The notes: a model not told the origin generated them from the sequence alone. DNA of 64,000 nucleotides from Novispirillum itersonii subsp. itersonii ATCC 12639 (GCF_000381985.1 NZ_KB907340.1:248001-312000); one strand, 5' to 3'; counted from the first letter of the stretch, positions 1-9,331 are shown. Program-made: numbers and translations.

Positions 1-1
1 C

Positions 2-376
2 AAAACCGGCAGTCCGCCAAGCCAGAAAGAAATCAGCGCCGGATACGCCCCACAATTACCGCTGGAAGCCCTGATTGCCCGCAGCGGCGGCTTCGAAGGG
101 GTCGGTGCCGCCCCGGTGCAGGATCTGCTGTTCTGGCATGTCACCGGATCACGGGCCGGCGGAACGGAAAAATCCGCCTGCGGAAAAGACAGCACCGCTG
201 ACACGCTGGCTGAAGAAGCACTGGAAGGGCTGCGGGGGCTGGTCATGGCCTTTGATCATCAGGACACCCCCTACGAACCACGCCCGCACCCCGATTATGC
301 GCCGCGCTATTCTGACTATCAGCATCTGGCCCGGGTCAAGGAATGGGCCAGCGGCGAAGGGGAGGACGGTGAATGA
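2..376 (+). CDS. addB: AddB C-terminal end (double-strand break repair, partial)
   Basis: This is the 3' end of a gene that begins before the window; the reading frame is open from base 2. The visible 124 residues start with KTG followed by a QLPLEALIA segment, the end of the PD-(D/E)XK nuclease domain (DYKTG...Q...Y/L) of alphaproteobacterial AddB. The tail, with PHPDYAPRYSDY and LARVKEW, is typical of the family. AddB is the second nuclease/inactivated-helicase subunit of the AddAB complex, which resects DNA ends for RecA-dependent repair in the cytoplasm. The stop codon overlaps the addA start by four bases (ATGA), so the two are translationally coupled. Confidence 0.9.
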   Translation, partial: KTGSPPSQKEISAGYAPQLPLEALIARSGGFEGVGAAPVQDLLFWHVTGSRAGGTEKSACGKDSTADTLAEEALEGLRGLVMAFDHQDTPYEPRPHPDYAPRYSDYQHLARVKEWASGEGEDGE

Positions 377-3300
377 GCGTGAGCGAAATCCTCCGTCAGG
401 CCACAGACCGTCAGCGCCTTGCCGCCGATCCGCTGGCCTCTGTCTGGGTCGGGGCTAATGCCGGTACCGGCAAGACCAAAGTGCTGACCGACCGGGTGCT
501 GAACTTACTGCTGACCGGCACCCGCCCGGAAAAAATCCTGTGCCTGACCTTCACCAAAGCCGCTGCGGCTGAAATGGCCAACCGGCTGGCCCGGCGGCTG
601 TCAGACTGGGCCGTGGCGAGCGATGAGGCCTTGAGTCAGGATCTGACCACTCTGCGCGGTCAGAAGCCGGATGCCGTCACCCTGCGTACCGCCCGACGGC
701 TGTTTGCCGGAGTGCTGGATGTACCGGGCGGTATGAAGATTCAGACCATCCACAGCTTCTGTCAGGCCCTGCTTGGGCGGTTTCCGCTCGAAGCCGGGAT
801 TTCTCCGCATTTCACGCTGATCGAAGACCGTGACGCTGCCGAACTGATGCAGCAGGTCCGTGAACAGGTGTTGATTGATGCCCGGCTGGGGACCAACGCC
901 CGCCTCTCGGCAGCCCTGACCGTCATCACCCGCCATGTGCAGGAAGACAGCTTCTCCAGCCTGATGATTGCGGTCTCACAGGCCCGCGGTAAATTGCGCC
1001 GGGTTCTGGCCGATGGGGTCGATACGGCGGTTGACCGTCTGCGGCAGGCGCTGGAACTGGAGCCCGGCACCACCCCGGCAGGCCTGATCGCCGCTGCCTG
1101 TCACCCCCCCCGGCTGGATGAGGAATCAGCCCGGGCACTGGCGCAGGCATTGGGGCAAGGCGGCAAAAGCGATCAGGAACTGGCCGGTGTGCTGGCAGCC
1201 TGGCTGGCCCTGCCGGTGGAGGACCGGGCGGTACAGTGGGACCGCTATGTCAGCGTCTACCTGACCAAGGAAAAAGAACCAAAATCACAGACCCGCTTTC
1301 CCAGCAAAGCGGTGAAGGAAGCCTTTCCCCACCTCCTGACCTTCCTTGATGCGGAAACGGAACGGGTTTACCGGGTTGAACAGCAGGCCAAGGCGGCGGT
1401 GTGCCTGGAAGCCACTGACGCCCTGCTGGTATTGGCCGACGCCATTCTGAGCCGCTATGAACGGGCAAAGGCCACAACCGGACGGATGGATTTCGACGAC
1501 CTGATCCTGACCGCCCGCCGCCTGCTGTCGCGGTCTGATGCGGCGGCGTGGGTGCTGTTCAAGCTCGACGGTGGCCTTGATCACCTGATGATCGATGAAG
1601 CGCAGGATACCAGCCCCGATCAGTGGGCTGTGGTGCGGTCTCTGGTTTCGGAGTTTTTCGCCGGAGAAGGCCAGCACCCGGACCAGCCACCACGGACGGT
1701 GTTTGCCGTCGGTGACCGCAAACAGTCGATTTATTCCTTTCAGGGGGCAAGCCCGCAGGAATTCGAGATCAGCCGACAGCGGTTCTCCGGGGCTGCGGCG
1801 TCCATCGAACGGCGGTTTGAGGACGTGGCCCTCGAAGTCTCGTTCCGCTCTGTCCCCGCCGTCCTTGATCTGGTCGACAGCGTGTTCCGCCGCGCCGGGG
1901 CCGGGGACGGAGTCATCGGGGCCGACGGGATTGCCCACCTGCCTTTCCGCACCGGACAGGCCGGGGTGGTCGAAGTGTGGTCACCGCTGGAGCCAACGGC
2001 GGCGGAACCGGCACAGCCATGGAAACCCCCGGTCGAACGGATCCGGGTGGAAAGCGCCCAGAACCGGCTGGCCCGGCTGATGGCTGCCCGCATTGAGGCC
2101 ATGATCCGTGATCAGGAACGGCTGGACAGCCGCGACCGGCCCATCCGCCCCGGTGACATCCTGATTCTGGTCCGCCGCCGGAACGGTTTTGTTGACAGTC
2201 TGGTGCGGTCCCTGAAGGAACGCGGGGTCCCGGTCGCCGGGGTTGACCGTATGATCCTGACCGAACAGCTGGTGGTGCAGGATCTTCTGGCTCTGGCGCA
2301 GGTGCTGCTGTTACCCGAAGATGATCTGACGCTGGCCACTGTCCTGAAGGGGCCACTGTTTTCCCTGAGTGAAGAGGATCTGTTCACCCTTGCCCATGAC
2401 CGCCGGCGGGGGGTGACCCTGTGGCGGACCCTGCGCGAGCAGGCAGACCATGGCGGGCCGTTCCGCGACGCCTATCAGACCCTGCGGCGACTGATGGAAA
2501 AGGCCGACTTCCTGCCCCCGCATGAACTGTTTTCGCACGTTCTGGGTCCATTGCAGGGGCGGAAAAAACTACTGGCCCGACTGGGGCCCGATGCCGCCGA
2601 CCCACTGGATGAATTCATCGGCCTGACTCTGGCTTATGACCGCAGCCACCCGCCGACCCTACAGGGGTTCCTCCACTGGCTGAGTGCCGACGAACAGCAA
2701 CTGAAGCGCGATCTGGAAGAAGGCGGGAATGCGGTCCGGGTGATGACGGTCCATGGATCAAAGGGTCTGCAGGCCCCGGTGGTCTTTCTGCCCGACACCT
2801 GCCAGATTCCGAAAAACAGCGAAACGCTGCTGTGGCAGGAAACAGACGAGGAAACCCTGCTGGTCTGGCCGCCACGGGCCGAGTTCCGTGCCCCTCTGGC
2901 GCAGGCCATGCATGATGAAAACGGGCGGCGGCAGATGCAGGAATACCGGCGCCTGCTGTATGTGGCCCTGACACGGGCCGAAGACCGCCTGTATGTCTGC
3001 GGCTGGGACAACCGGACCCGCCGCAGCCCGGACTGCTGGCACGATCTGGTCTCTGCTGCCATGACGGATCTGGGGCAGGAAGTGGACGACCCGCTGCTGA
3101 CCCGTCTGGCCGGAGAAGACCCGGTCGCCGTCTGGCGTCATACCTCCGCCCAGACCGATCCGGCCCGCCCGGACCGGCCAGTCACCCAGAACCGTGGTGA
3201 CGCCGCCGCACTGCCCGGCTGGATCAGCGCCCCACCACCGAAGGAGCCGACACCATCGCGGCCGCTGGCCCCTTCAAAACCGGTTCTGATTGATCCGCCG

Positions 3301-3870
3301 GTACGGTCCCCCCTGAGTGGCGATGAAGACAGCGACAGCCACCGCTTCCAGCGGGGCCGTCTGATCCACACCCTGCTGCAGATCCTGCCGGACCTGCCAC
3401 CGGAACAGCGCGAGGCCGCCGCAGCCCGCTATCTGGCCCGTCCGGTGTGGGATCTGCCCGCCGACCGGCAGGACCAGTTCCGGCGGGAGACGATGGCGGT
3501 GGTGGCTCACCCTGATTTCGCCGACCTGTTCGGCCCGGGATCACTGGCAGAAGTGCCCCTGACCGGGGTGGTGGCCCATCAGCATGTGGTCTCCGGTCAG
3601 GTCGACCGTCTGCTGGTCAGACCGGAAGGTGTGTGGGTCGTGGACTTTAAGACCAACCGCCCGCCCCCCCGGCGGGTCGAGGACGTGGCCGACGCCTATC
3701 TGGTTCAGCTGGCGCTATACCGTGATGTACTGCAGCAGGTGTACCCGGACCGGCCGGTACATTGCGCCCTGCTGTGGACGGATGGCCCCTTCCTGATGGA
3801 TCTGCCGCCGCAGACGCTGGATCAAGCCCTGTCAGATCTGCTGGAAGGACGGTTCACCGCTGCAGGCTGA
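373..3870 (+). CDS. addA: AddA helicase-nuclease (double-strand break repair)
   Basis: A full-length 1165-residue UvrD-type helicase with a C-terminal nuclease. A Walker A motif (GANAGTGKTK) lies at residues 27-36, the Walker B/DEAQD motif near 405-412, and the late helicase motifs VMTVHGSKGL near 790-800 and LLYVALTRAEDRLY near 860. A RecB-family nuclease motif VVDFKTN (Asp1091, Lys1093) lies near the C-terminus. The protein unwinds and degrades broken DNA ends together with AddB, which is encoded immediately upstream with an ATGA overlap. No helicase or nuclease motif appears to be missing. Long open frames on the opposite strand are shadows of this GC-rich gene. Confidence 0.96.
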   Translation: MSVSEILRQATDRQRLAADPLASVWVGANAGTGKTKVLTDRVLNLLLTGTRPEKILCLTFTKAAAAEMANRLARRLSDWAVASDEALSQDLTTLRGQKPDAVTLRTARRLFAGVLDVPGGMKIQTIHSFCQALLGRFPLEAGISPHFTLIEDRDAAELMQQVREQVLIDARLGTNARLSAALTVITRHVQEDSFSSLMIAVSQARGKLRRVLADGVDTAVDRLRQALELEPGTTPAGLIAAACHPPRLDEESARALAQALGQGGKSDQELAGVLAAWLALPVEDRAVQWDRYVSVYLTKEKEPKSQTRFPSKAVKEAFPHLLTFLDAETERVYRVEQQAKAAVCLEATDALLVLADAILSRYERAKATTGRMDFDDLILTARRLLSRSDAAAWVLFKLDGGLDHLMIDEAQDTSPDQWAVVRSLVSEFFAGEGQHPDQPPRTVFAVGDRKQSIYSFQGASPQEFEISRQRFSGAAASIERRFEDVALEVSFRSVPAVLDLVDSVFRRAGAGDGVIGADGIAHLPFRTGQAGVVEVWSPLEPTAAEPAQPWKPPVERIRVESAQNRLARLMAARIEAMIRDQERLDSRDRPIRPGDILILVRRRNGFVDSLVRSLKERGVPVAGVDRMILTEQLVVQDLLALAQVLLLPEDDLTLATVLKGPLFSLSEEDLFTLAHDRRRGVTLWRTLREQADHGGPFRDAYQTLRRLMEKADFLPPHELFSHVLGPLQGRKKLLARLGPDAADPLDEFIGLTLAYDRSHPPTLQGFLHWLSADEQQLKRDLEEGGNAVRVMTVHGSKGLQAPVVFLPDTCQIPKNSETLLWQETDEETLLVWPPRAEFRAPLAQAMHDENGRRQMQEYRRLLYVALTRAEDRLYVCGWDNRTRRSPDCWHDLVSAAMTDLGQEVDDPLLTRLAGEDPVAVWRHTSAQTDPARPDRPVTQNRGDAAALPGWISAPPPKEPTPSRPLAPSKPVLIDPPVRSPLSGDEDSDSHRFQRGRLIHTLLQILPDLPPEQREAAAARYLARPVWDLPADRQDQFRRETMAVVAHPDFADLFGPGSLAEVPLTGVVAHQHVVSGQVDRLLVRPEGVWVVDFKTNRPPPRRVEDVADAYLVQLALYRDVLQQVYPDRPVHCALLWTDGPFLMDLPPQTLDQALSDLLEGRFTAAG

Positions 3871-3891
3871 AGGAAGACAGCGGTCCCTGAC

Positions 3892-3920
3892 TTGACGTTC
3901 TGAAGGCGGCTCCCTAGAGT
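3892..3920 (+). promoter_or_regulatory. Sigma-70 type promoter of trxA
   Basis: A TTGACG box at 3892-3897 is separated by exactly 17 bases from TAGAGT at 3915-3920. It lies in the gap between addA and trxA, about 55 bases before the trxA start. Spacing and position fit a housekeeping promoter. The -10 box is imperfect. Confidence 0.6.
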
Positions 3921-3976
3921 CTGGGTCATCTGATGTCCGGCGTCTGCGCCGGACCCTCACGGAAGGATTTTGCGGG

Positions 3977-4291
3977 ATGAAACACGTTACGGACAGCAGC
4001 TTCGAAGCAGACGTTCTGAAGTCTGACCTGCCGGTTCTGGTGGATTTCTGGGCGGAATGGTGCGGTCCGTGCAAGCAGATCGCCCCGGCACTGGATGATA
4101 TTTCCACCGAATTCGCTGGCCGTCTGGTGGTCGGTAAAGTCAATATTGACGATAACCCGATGACCCCGGCCAAGTTCGGGGTGCGCGGCATCCCGACCCT
4201 GGTGATGTTCAAGGGGGGGGAAGTCGCCGCCGTTAAAGTCGGTGCCCTGCCGAAATCCAAGCTGGTCGAGTGGGTTAACTCCGTGCTGTAA
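3977..4291 (+). CDS. trxA: Thioredoxin
   Basis: A 104-residue thioredoxin of standard length. The active site WCGPC lies at residues 28-32 inside the usual [10 protein letters not shown] context, and the conserved cis-proline loop GIPTL follows near residue 74. It is a cytoplasmic disulfide reductase that supplies electrons to ribonucleotide reductase and other enzymes and is itself reduced by thioredoxin reductase. An AAGGA ribosome site sits nine bases or so upstream of the ATG. It has its own promoter and a strong terminator, so it is probably monocistronic. addAB followed by trxA is a common order in alphaproteobacteria. Confidence 0.96.
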   Translation: MKHVTDSSFEADVLKSDLPVLVDFWAEWCGPCKQIAPALDDISTEFAGRLVVGKVNIDDNPMTPAKFGVRGIPTLVMFKGGEVAAVKVGALPKSKLVEWVNSVL

Positions 4292-4310
4292 CACACGGCA
4301 AGCACCCCGT

Positions 4311-4343
4311 AAAAAGCCCCGGACCTTCTGGCCGGGGCTTTTT
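4311..4343 (+). terminator. Rho-independent terminator after trxA
   Basis: A perfect 12-base inverted repeat (arms AAAAAGCCCCGG and CCGGGGCTTTTT, 9-base loop) ends in a run of five T. It starts 20 bases after the trxA stop. The A-run on the left arm means it can also act for the minus-strand thioesterase gene that ends at 4365. Confidence 0.92.
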
Positions 4344-4364
4344 CTATGGCCTGTCACAGGGTTC

Positions 4365-4883
4365 TCAGGCCTTGCCCTCTCCGGCCCGGCGTTCTCCGGG
4401 GGCCATGATCATGCAGGTGGTGGTTGCCGTCGCATAAATTTTCCCGTCTGCGTCCACCAGTTTTCCCTCTGCCGTGGCAATCCGGCTGCCTCGGTGGATC
4501 AGGGTGCCAATTGCCCGGACCGGGCCGGTTTTGACGGTGATGGCCCGGACCAGATTGATTTTAAACTCCAGCGTCGTATACGCCTCACCCGCTTTCAGGG
4601 TGGTATGCACTGAACAGGCCATGCAGCTGTCAAGCAAGGTCGCGGCAAATCCGGCATGGACGGTACCGATCGGGTTATAGTGATCTTCGGTCGGCGTCCC
4701 TTCAAACACGGCATGACCCGGGCTGATTTCCCCCAGCCCGAACCCAAGGGTCCGGGCAATTGGCGGGGCCGGATGGCGGCCTTCAAGAATGCCGTTCAGA
4801 TAGGTCATACCATCTTCAGCAGAGATCTCGGCCAGCGGCAGGACCCCGTAGTGGGGACCGGACGGGGATACAGCAGTGGTCAT
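4365..4883 (-). CDS. PaaI-family hotdog thioesterase
   Basis: A 172-residue protein with the single hotdog domain of the PaaI/YdiI thioesterase group. The motif NPIGTVHAG at residues 70-78 and the following Asp85 in LLDSCMAC match the catalytic helix region of this family. These enzymes hydrolyse acyl-CoA thioesters, often of aromatic or otherwise stalled intermediates; the true substrate cannot be read from sequence. It is transcribed divergently from a MarR-family gene, and a perfect 26-bp operator lies between the two. I therefore infer that it is the regulated target of that MarR protein. Confidence 0.8.
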   Translation of the reverse strand: MTTAVSPSGPHYGVLPLAEISAEDGMTYLNGILEGRHPAPPIARTLGFGLGEISPGHAVFEGTPTEDHYNPIGTVHAGFAATLLDSCMACSVHTTLKAGEAYTTLEFKINLVRAITVKTGPVRAIGTLIHRGSRIATAEGKLVDADGKIYATATTTCMIMAPGERRAGEGKA

Positions 4884-4906
4884 CGTTTTCTCCCGGCTTC
4901 TTTTAA

Positions 4907-4932
4907 TTGCATATACAATGTTGTATATGCAA
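4907..4932. promoter_or_regulatory. Perfect palindromic operator between thioesterase and MarR genes
   Basis: Two exactly complementary 12-base arms, TTGCATATACAA and TTGTATATGCAA, are separated by TG. AT-rich palindromes of this kind are the usual binding sites of MarR dimers. It lies 24 bases upstream of the thioesterase start and 68 bases before the MarR start, placed to control both divergent promoters. Confidence 0.85.
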
Positions 4933-4999
4933 AAAGTAGCGGTAGCAACGGAAATACCCTAGTATAGCGGATCGGTCAGCTTGCCCCGGATTTCGCCCC

Positions 5000-5440
5000 A
5001 TGATGGCCTCCGCCCCCTACGCCAGCCCCTGCACCTGCTTTCAGATCCGGCGGGCAGCCCGGGTCATTACCGGGCGGTACGATGCTGCATTGGCCCCGCT
5101 GGGACTGCGGATCACCCAGTTTTCTGTTCTCGCCCATCTGATGACCACCCCCATCGCGCTGACCGCACTGGCTGACATGCTGGTCATGGACCGGACCACC
5201 CTGACACGGACCTTAAAGCCGATGCTGGCCGCAGGCTGGCTGACATTGGAAGCCGAAGCAACAGACCGCAGGGTCAAGCTCGCCCGCCTGACTGAGGCGG
5301 GAACCGCCCTGTTTGAACAGGCTGTCCCCCTCTGGCGGAATGTTCAGCGCGGTGTGAAGGACGATCTGGGGCGGGATTTCGTGCGGGATCTGCATGATCG
5401 CCTGACCACGGTGTGGGAAGGGTTATCTCACGCCCCTTGA
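5000..5440 (+). CDS. MarR-family transcriptional regulator
   Basis: A 146-residue winged-helix regulator. The N-terminal dimerisation segment contains CTCFQIRRAARVIT with Cys11 and Cys13, followed by the LAPLGLRITQFSVL helix. The winged-helix DNA-binding region covers about residues 50-100, with the wing near ATDRRVKLARLTEAG. The CxCFxxRRAAR opening occurs in a MarR subgroup common in alphaproteobacteria, where the cysteines could sense oxidants; that is inference. Divergent arrangement and the shared palindrome suggest repression of its own gene and of the thioesterase, relieved by a ligand or by oxidation. The ligand is unknown. Two adjacent ATG codons are possible starts. Confidence 0.88.
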   Translation: MMASAPYASPCTCFQIRRAARVITGRYDAALAPLGLRITQFSVLAHLMTTPIALTALADMLVMDRTTLTRTLKPMLAAGWLTLEAEATDRRVKLARLTEAGTALFEQAVPLWRNVQRGVKDDLGRDFVRDLHDRLTTVWEGLSHAP

Positions 5441-5444
5441 GCAG

Positions 5445-6242
5445 TCAGGGCGCAGGAACCGTCGTCTGAAAACGGGCATAAACGGCGGCAAGCCGCCCAT
5501 CCTCCTTCAGATGTGCCCATGCCGCAGTCAACCGGTTTGCCTGCTCCTGCGGTAGATCACGATGACAGGCATGCCAGATGGTCTGCACCTGCAAAGGCCC
5601 AAGAACCCGGACTCCTGACTTCTCATCATTGTCGAGAAGATCAAATGTCACCGACAACAGCACCCCATACCGGACGCGCCCGGCTGCAACCATTTTAACA
5701 ACCGTGTCAGCTGTCGGGCGACTGTCATGCCGGATACCGGCCCCTTGCAGAAGGACCTGCCCGGCCCCATCCAGACTGACAATCCCTTTGGCTTCCGCGC
5801 GGCGGAGCATCTCGACCGAAACCGCTTCATCCGGTGTCTCTGACAAGACCGGGCCGATGACGATCACCCGTGTTTCGCTGACCGGGAACATCCAGCGCAG
5901 CGTCTGCTCCGTCTCAGCGGAGCGGGTGACGGCTGCCAGACAGCTCCCCGGATGATTGATCACCTGCTGATACGCCCGGTTAAAAGGAACAGGCACGTAT
6001 TCCGGCTCGAGACCGGCTTCACCATATACCAGATCAAGGATTGCCTGCAGACGCTTCATCGCCTCCGTCGCGGCATACCGGGTTTCTCCAAACTGGCCAA
6101 ACACCTTGACCGGCGCGGTTTCAGCCCGGGCAACACCTGATGAAAAGTCACAGGCGATGCAGAGAGCGATCATCCCCCATATGCCGGACAGCAGTGCCAC
6201 CCGCCTGAGGGCCGACAGCGCCCCTGTCATTCTCATGCCCAT
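5445..6242 (-). CDS. Periplasmic solute-binding-like protein (family 3)
   Basis: A 265-residue protein with an N-terminal signal peptide (hydrophobic stretch about residues 16-31, likely cleavage after VARA near residue 41). The rest resembles the two-lobed type-II periplasmic binding fold: PVKVFGQFGETRYAAT opens lobe 1 and the C-terminus ends in LKEDGRLAAVYARF, a typical closing helix of the SBP_bac_3 family. No permease or ATPase gene is adjacent, so it is either an orphan transporter component or a sensor or binding protein of other use. Its stop lies four bases from the convergent MarR stop, with no terminator between them. Ligand unknown. Confidence 0.7.
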   Translation of the reverse strand: MGMRMTGALSALRRVALLSGIWGMIALCIACDFSSGVARAETAPVKVFGQFGETRYAATEAMKRLQAILDLVYGEAGLEPEYVPVPFNRAYQQVINHPGSCLAAVTRSAETEQTLRWMFPVSETRVIVIGPVLSETPDEAVSVEMLRRAEAKGIVSLDGAGQVLLQGAGIRHDSRPTADTVVKMVAAGRVRYGVLLSVTFDLLDNDEKSGVRVLGPLQVQTIWHACHRDLPQEQANRLTAAWAHLKEDGRLAAVYARFQTTVPAP

Positions 6243-6402
6243 ACCCTTCCCTAACCCTGCTGACAGAGTACATCACCCCTGTCAGAAAGACTATCAGAGC
6301 GTCATAATCATCCGATCTTATTCGTCTTTTTGATAAAAACGATCACGACCTGCCCCGTGCGCCACAGAAATCATGACGGAAAAGCAATATTTGTGCATAT
6401 AA

Positions 6403-6437
6403 AAAAACCTGCCCCTGAGTCTCAGGAGCAGGTTTTT
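6403..6437 (-). terminator. Rho-independent terminator of the histidine operon
   Basis: A hairpin with arms AAAAACCTGC-C-CCTGAG and CTCAGG-A-GCAGGTTTTT (one mismatch, one-base loop on paper). It has A-runs on one side and T-runs on the other and lies 25 bases past the stop of the HIT gene on the minus strand. It can work in both directions. Confidence 0.88.
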
Positions 6438-6461
6438 CAGGGCAGACTGAAACTGTGGGGC

Positions 6462-6824
6462 TCAGCGCTTCAGCATCGGACCGACAGCGCCACCTCCCAG
6501 AACGTGGAAGTGGAGGTGGGGAACTTCCTGACCGCCATCTTCGCCGATGTTGGTAATGACACGATAGCCGCTGTCCCGCACCCGCGTCAGATCCGCCACC
6601 TTCTCAATGGCACGGAACAGGGCGGCGATTTCCACATCTTTCCCCAGTTGGGCCATTTCATTCAGAGACTTGTAGGGACCCTTCGGGATCACCAGAACAT
6701 GCACCGGACGGGCCGGGGCAATATCATGGAACGCCAGAACGTGATCGTCTTCATAGACCGTATGGTTCGGGATTTCCCCGCGCAGAATGCGGGCGAAGAT
6801 ATTATTCGGATCGTAAGACATCAC
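6462..6824 (-). CDS. hinT: HIT-family nucleotide-binding protein (HinT-like)
   Basis: A 120-residue histidine-triad protein of standard length. The signature HLHFH occupies residues 103-107, followed by VLGG, and the N-terminal NNIFARILRGEIP is the usual HinT opening. Family members are cytoplasmic purine-nucleoside phosphoramidases that act on AMP-N or AMP-amino-acid adducts. It is the last gene of the his operon; its ATG overlaps the hisE stop by four bases. HisE followed by a HIT gene is a common alphaproteobacterial arrangement, though HinT has no proven step in histidine synthesis. Confidence 0.92.
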   Translation of the reverse strand: MMSYDPNNIFARILRGEIPNHTVYEDDHVLAFHDIAPARPVHVLVIPKGPYKSLNEMAQLGKDVEIAALFRAIEKVADLTRVRDSGYRVITNIGEDGGQEVPHLHFHVLGGGAVGPMLKR

Positions 6825-7156
6825 ATCTCGCCTTTCTTTTTGCGGGACTTCTTTTCATCCAGACCGGATGTGCCAAAGCGGTTTTGCAGCTCAGCCCACA
6901 CCTCTTCCGGCTTCACATCGCAGTCAGCCCACAGGGCTGTCAGATGGTACAGCAGATCCGCACTTTCTGAGATCAGCTCCGCCTTTCCCTCGACCAGTGA
7001 AGCAATGGCGATTTCCACCGCCTCCTCACCGACCTTCTGGGCAATCTTCTTCCGGCCTTTGGTGAACAGCTTGGCGGTATAGGATGCCTCCGGGTCACCA
7101 CCCTTGCGGCTGGCGACAATCTCATAGAGGGCATCGAGGGTGTGTTGCGTGGTCAT
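6821..7156 (-). CDS. hisE: Phosphoribosyl-ATP pyrophosphatase
   Basis: A 111-residue single-domain HisE of the all-alpha NTP pyrophosphohydrolase fold. Motifs include SYTAKLFTKGRKKIAQKVGEEAVE and the acidic ESADLLYHL segment that binds Mg2+. It removes pyrophosphate from phosphoribosyl-ATP, the second step of histidine synthesis. It is separate from HisI here, as is usual in alphaproteobacteria; no hisI is seen in the window. It lies between hisF (five-base gap) and the HIT gene (four-base overlap). The C-terminus is rich in lysine (EKKSRKKKGEM). Confidence 0.94.
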   Translation of the reverse strand: MTTQHTLDALYEIVASRKGGDPEASYTAKLFTKGRKKIAQKVGEEAVEIAIASLVEGKAELISESADLLYHLTALWADCDVKPEEVWAELQNRFGTSGLDEKKSRKKKGEM

Positions 7157-7161
7157 GCGGC

Positions 7162-7923
7162 TTACCCCATGCGCATGGGGATCCCGCGGGAGGCCATGTA
7201 CTCCTTGGCCTGCTGCACGGTGTATTCCCCGAAGTGGAAGATTGACGCGGCCAGAACCGCAGTGGCGTGCCCCTCAAGAACCCCTTCCGCCAGATGCTCC
7301 AATGTGCCAACGCCGCCGGAGGCAATCACCGGGATCGACACCGCGTCGGCCACAGCCCGGGTGAGCGGCAGGTTGAAGCCCTGCTTGGTGCCGTCGCGGT
7401 CCATGCTGGTCAGCAGGATTTCTCCGGCCCCATAATCAGCCATCCGTCTGGCCCAGTCCACCGCATCCAGCCCGGTGGCATTCCGGCCACCGTGCGTGAA
7501 GATCTCGAACTTGCCGGGGGCGACTGATTTGGCATCAATCGCCACCACCACACACTGGCTGCCAAACTTCTCCGCTGCTTCACGGACAAACTCAGGACGG
7601 TGAACAGCCGCAGTGTTGATAGAAACTTTGTCAGCCCCGGCCAGAAGCAGCCTGCGGATATCCTCGTTGGTCCGCACCCCACCCCCGACGGTCAGCGGCA
7701 TAAAGCACTGCTCCGCCGTGCGGGTCACCACGTCATAGAGAGTATCCCGGTTCTCAGACGAGGCTGTAATGTCCAGAAAACACAGCTCATCAGCCCCGGC
7801 GGCATCATAGATGCGCGCCTGCTCCACCGGATCCCCGGCATCACGCAGGCCGACGAAGTTGACCCCTTTGACCACCCGGCCGTCCTTGACGTCCAGACAG
7901 GGGATAATGCGCATTTTCATCAT
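7162..7923 (-). CDS. hisF: Imidazole glycerol phosphate synthase, cyclase subunit
   Basis: A (beta/alpha)8-barrel protein of about 253 residues. The opening [20 protein letters not shown] carries the first catalytic Asp (about residue 11), and [14 protein letters not shown] carries the second (about 130). With HisH it converts PRFAR plus glutamine-derived ammonia into imidazole glycerol phosphate and AICAR. The frame is open upstream to 7980, but the extra residues would lie inside hisA and match nothing. A GGGGAT ribosome site spans the end of hisA just before the ATG at 7923; the next ATG codons at 7920 and 7914 are also possible. Confidence 0.95.
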   Translation of the reverse strand: MMKMRIIPCLDVKDGRVVKGVNFVGLRDAGDPVEQARIYDAAGADELCFLDITASSENRDTLYDVVTRTAEQCFMPLTVGGGVRTNEDIRRLLLAGADKVSINTAAVHRPEFVREAAEKFGSQCVVVAIDAKSVAPGKFEIFTHGGRNATGLDAVDWARRMADYGAGEILLTSMDRDGTKQGFNLPLTRAVADAVSIPVIASGGVGTLEHLAEGVLEGHATAVLAASIFHFGEYTVQQAKEYMASRGIPMRMG

Positions 7924-7930
7924 AGCGTGA

Positions 7931-8674
7931 TTATCCCCGCAGAACGGCCAGTGCTTCGGCCAGATCGAGGCTGCCGTCATAAATTGCCCGGCCAGAGATC
8001 ACCCCGGCAATCTCACCGCGGGTCATCTGCGCCGCCCGGTCACGGACGGCCGTAAGATCAGCCACCGATGACACCCCACCGGAGACGATCACCGGCGTTG
8101 ACAGACGTTCTGCCAGTGCAACGGTTGCCTCGGTGTTCGGGCCGCCCATCGCCCCGTCGCGGTCGATGTCGGTGTAGATGATGGCAGCAACCCCGGCATC
8201 CTCAAACTTCAGCCCGAGATCAACGGCAGTGATGTCAGAGGTTTCAGCCCAGCCTTCCACCGCCACCATGCCTTTACGGGCATCAATGCCGACCGCCACC
8301 CGGCCCGGATGACGCCGGCAGGCCTCTTTCACCAATGCCGGATCACGGAGGGCGACGGTCCCGAGGATCACCCGGCGGACGCCCTTTTCCAGCCACATGT
8401 CGATGGTGGCATGATCACGGATACCACCGCCCAGCTGAACCGGAATATCCGGCCCCAGTGCCGCCAGAATGGCATCGACGGCCCCGGCATTGACCGGCTG
8501 CCCGGCAAACGCTCCGTTCAGATCCACCACATGCAGCCAGTCAATCCCCGCAGCCCGGAAACGGGCCGCCTGATCACCGGGCGAGGTGTTAAAAACGGTT
8601 GCGGCATCCATTTCGCCGCGCAGAAGCCGAACGCAGGCCCCGTCCTTCAGATCAATGGCAGGAAACAGAATCAT
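7931..8674 (-). CDS. hisA: ProFAR isomerase (1-(5-phosphoribosyl)-5-[(5-phosphoribosylamino)methylideneamino] imidazole-4-carboxamide isomerase)
   Basis: A 247-residue (beta/alpha)8-barrel homologous to His[17 protein letters not shown] at the N-terminus places the catalytic Asp at residue 8, and [16 protein letters not shown] contains the second catalytic Asp in the second half-barrel. It isomerises ProFAR to PRFAR, step four of histidine synthesis. It sits between hisH (12-base gap) and hisF (seven-base gap) in one minus-strand operon. Confidence 0.96.
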   Translation of the reverse strand: MILFPAIDLKDGACVRLLRGEMDAATVFNTSPGDQAARFRAAGIDWLHVVDLNGAFAGQPVNAGAVDAILAALGPDIPVQLGGGIRDHATIDMWLEKGVRRVILGTVALRDPALVKEACRRHPGRVAVGIDARKGMVAVEGWAETSDITAVDLGLKFEDAGVAAIIYTDIDRDGAMGGPNTEATVALAERLSTPVIVSGGVSSVADLTAVRDRAAQMTRGEIAGVISGRAIYDGSLDLAEALAVLRG

Positions 8675-8686
8675 TTCGGCGGCCCC

Positions 8687-9331
8687 TTATGGCGTCCAGC
8701 GCAGGAAATTGGTCAAAAGCTTCAGGCCAACCGCCTGACTTTTCTCCGGGTGGAACTGGGTTCCGACCATGGTGTCGCGGGCGATCATTGCTGTCACCGG
8801 CCCGCCGTAATCCACCGTCACCAGCCGGTGCGCCGGATCAGCACACTGCATATGGTAGCTGTGGACAAAATAGGCATGGTCGCCCGGCGCGATCCCGGTA
8901 AGAACCGGATGTGCCCCGCCGTCAAACACCAGCTCGTTCCAACCCATGTGCGGGATTTTCAGGGTCGGGTCCGACGGCGTCAGGGCTGAAACCTCGCCGG
9001 AAATCCAGCCCAGCCCCTCAAACGTGCCGTGCTCGACCCCACGTTCGGCCATCAGCTGCATACCGACACAGATGCCAAGAAACGGACGATGATGATGATG
9101 GACCACCTCGGTCAGGGCTTCAATCATGCCGGGAACGGCGGATAATCCGCGCTTGCAGTCCCCGAACGCCCCCACACCGGGCAACACCACGCGATCTGCC
9201 TTCCGCACCTGATCCGCATCATTGGTGACAAGAACGGTCTCGGTCAGACCGGCCTCACGCACCGCGCGGTCAAGCGCCTTGGCGGCAGAGCGCAGATTGC
9301 CCGAGCCGTAGTCGATGATGGCTACTGTCAT
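8687..9331 (-). CDS. hisH: Imidazole glycerol phosphate synthase, glutaminase subunit
   Basis: A 214-residue class I glutamine amidotransferase. The nucleophile is Cys88 in LGICVGMQL, and the His-Glu pair is in TQFHPEKSQ near residues 190-195. [16 protein letters not shown] is the normal HisH start. It makes ammonia from glutamine for HisF. The genes hisH-hisA-hisF are contiguous. A 217-base spacer separates it from hisB upstream, longer than any other gap in this operon. Confidence 0.96.
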   Translation of the reverse strand: MTVAIIDYGSGNLRSAAKALDRAVREAGLTETVLVTNDADQVRKADRVVLPGVGAFGDCKRGLSAVPGMIEALTEVVHHHHRPFLGICVGMQLMAERGVEHGTFEGLGWISGEVSALTPSDPTLKIPHMGWNELVFDGGAHPVLTGIAPGDHAYFVHSYHMQCADPAHRLVTVDYGGPVTAMIARDTMVGTQFHPEKSQAVGLKLLTNFLRWTP

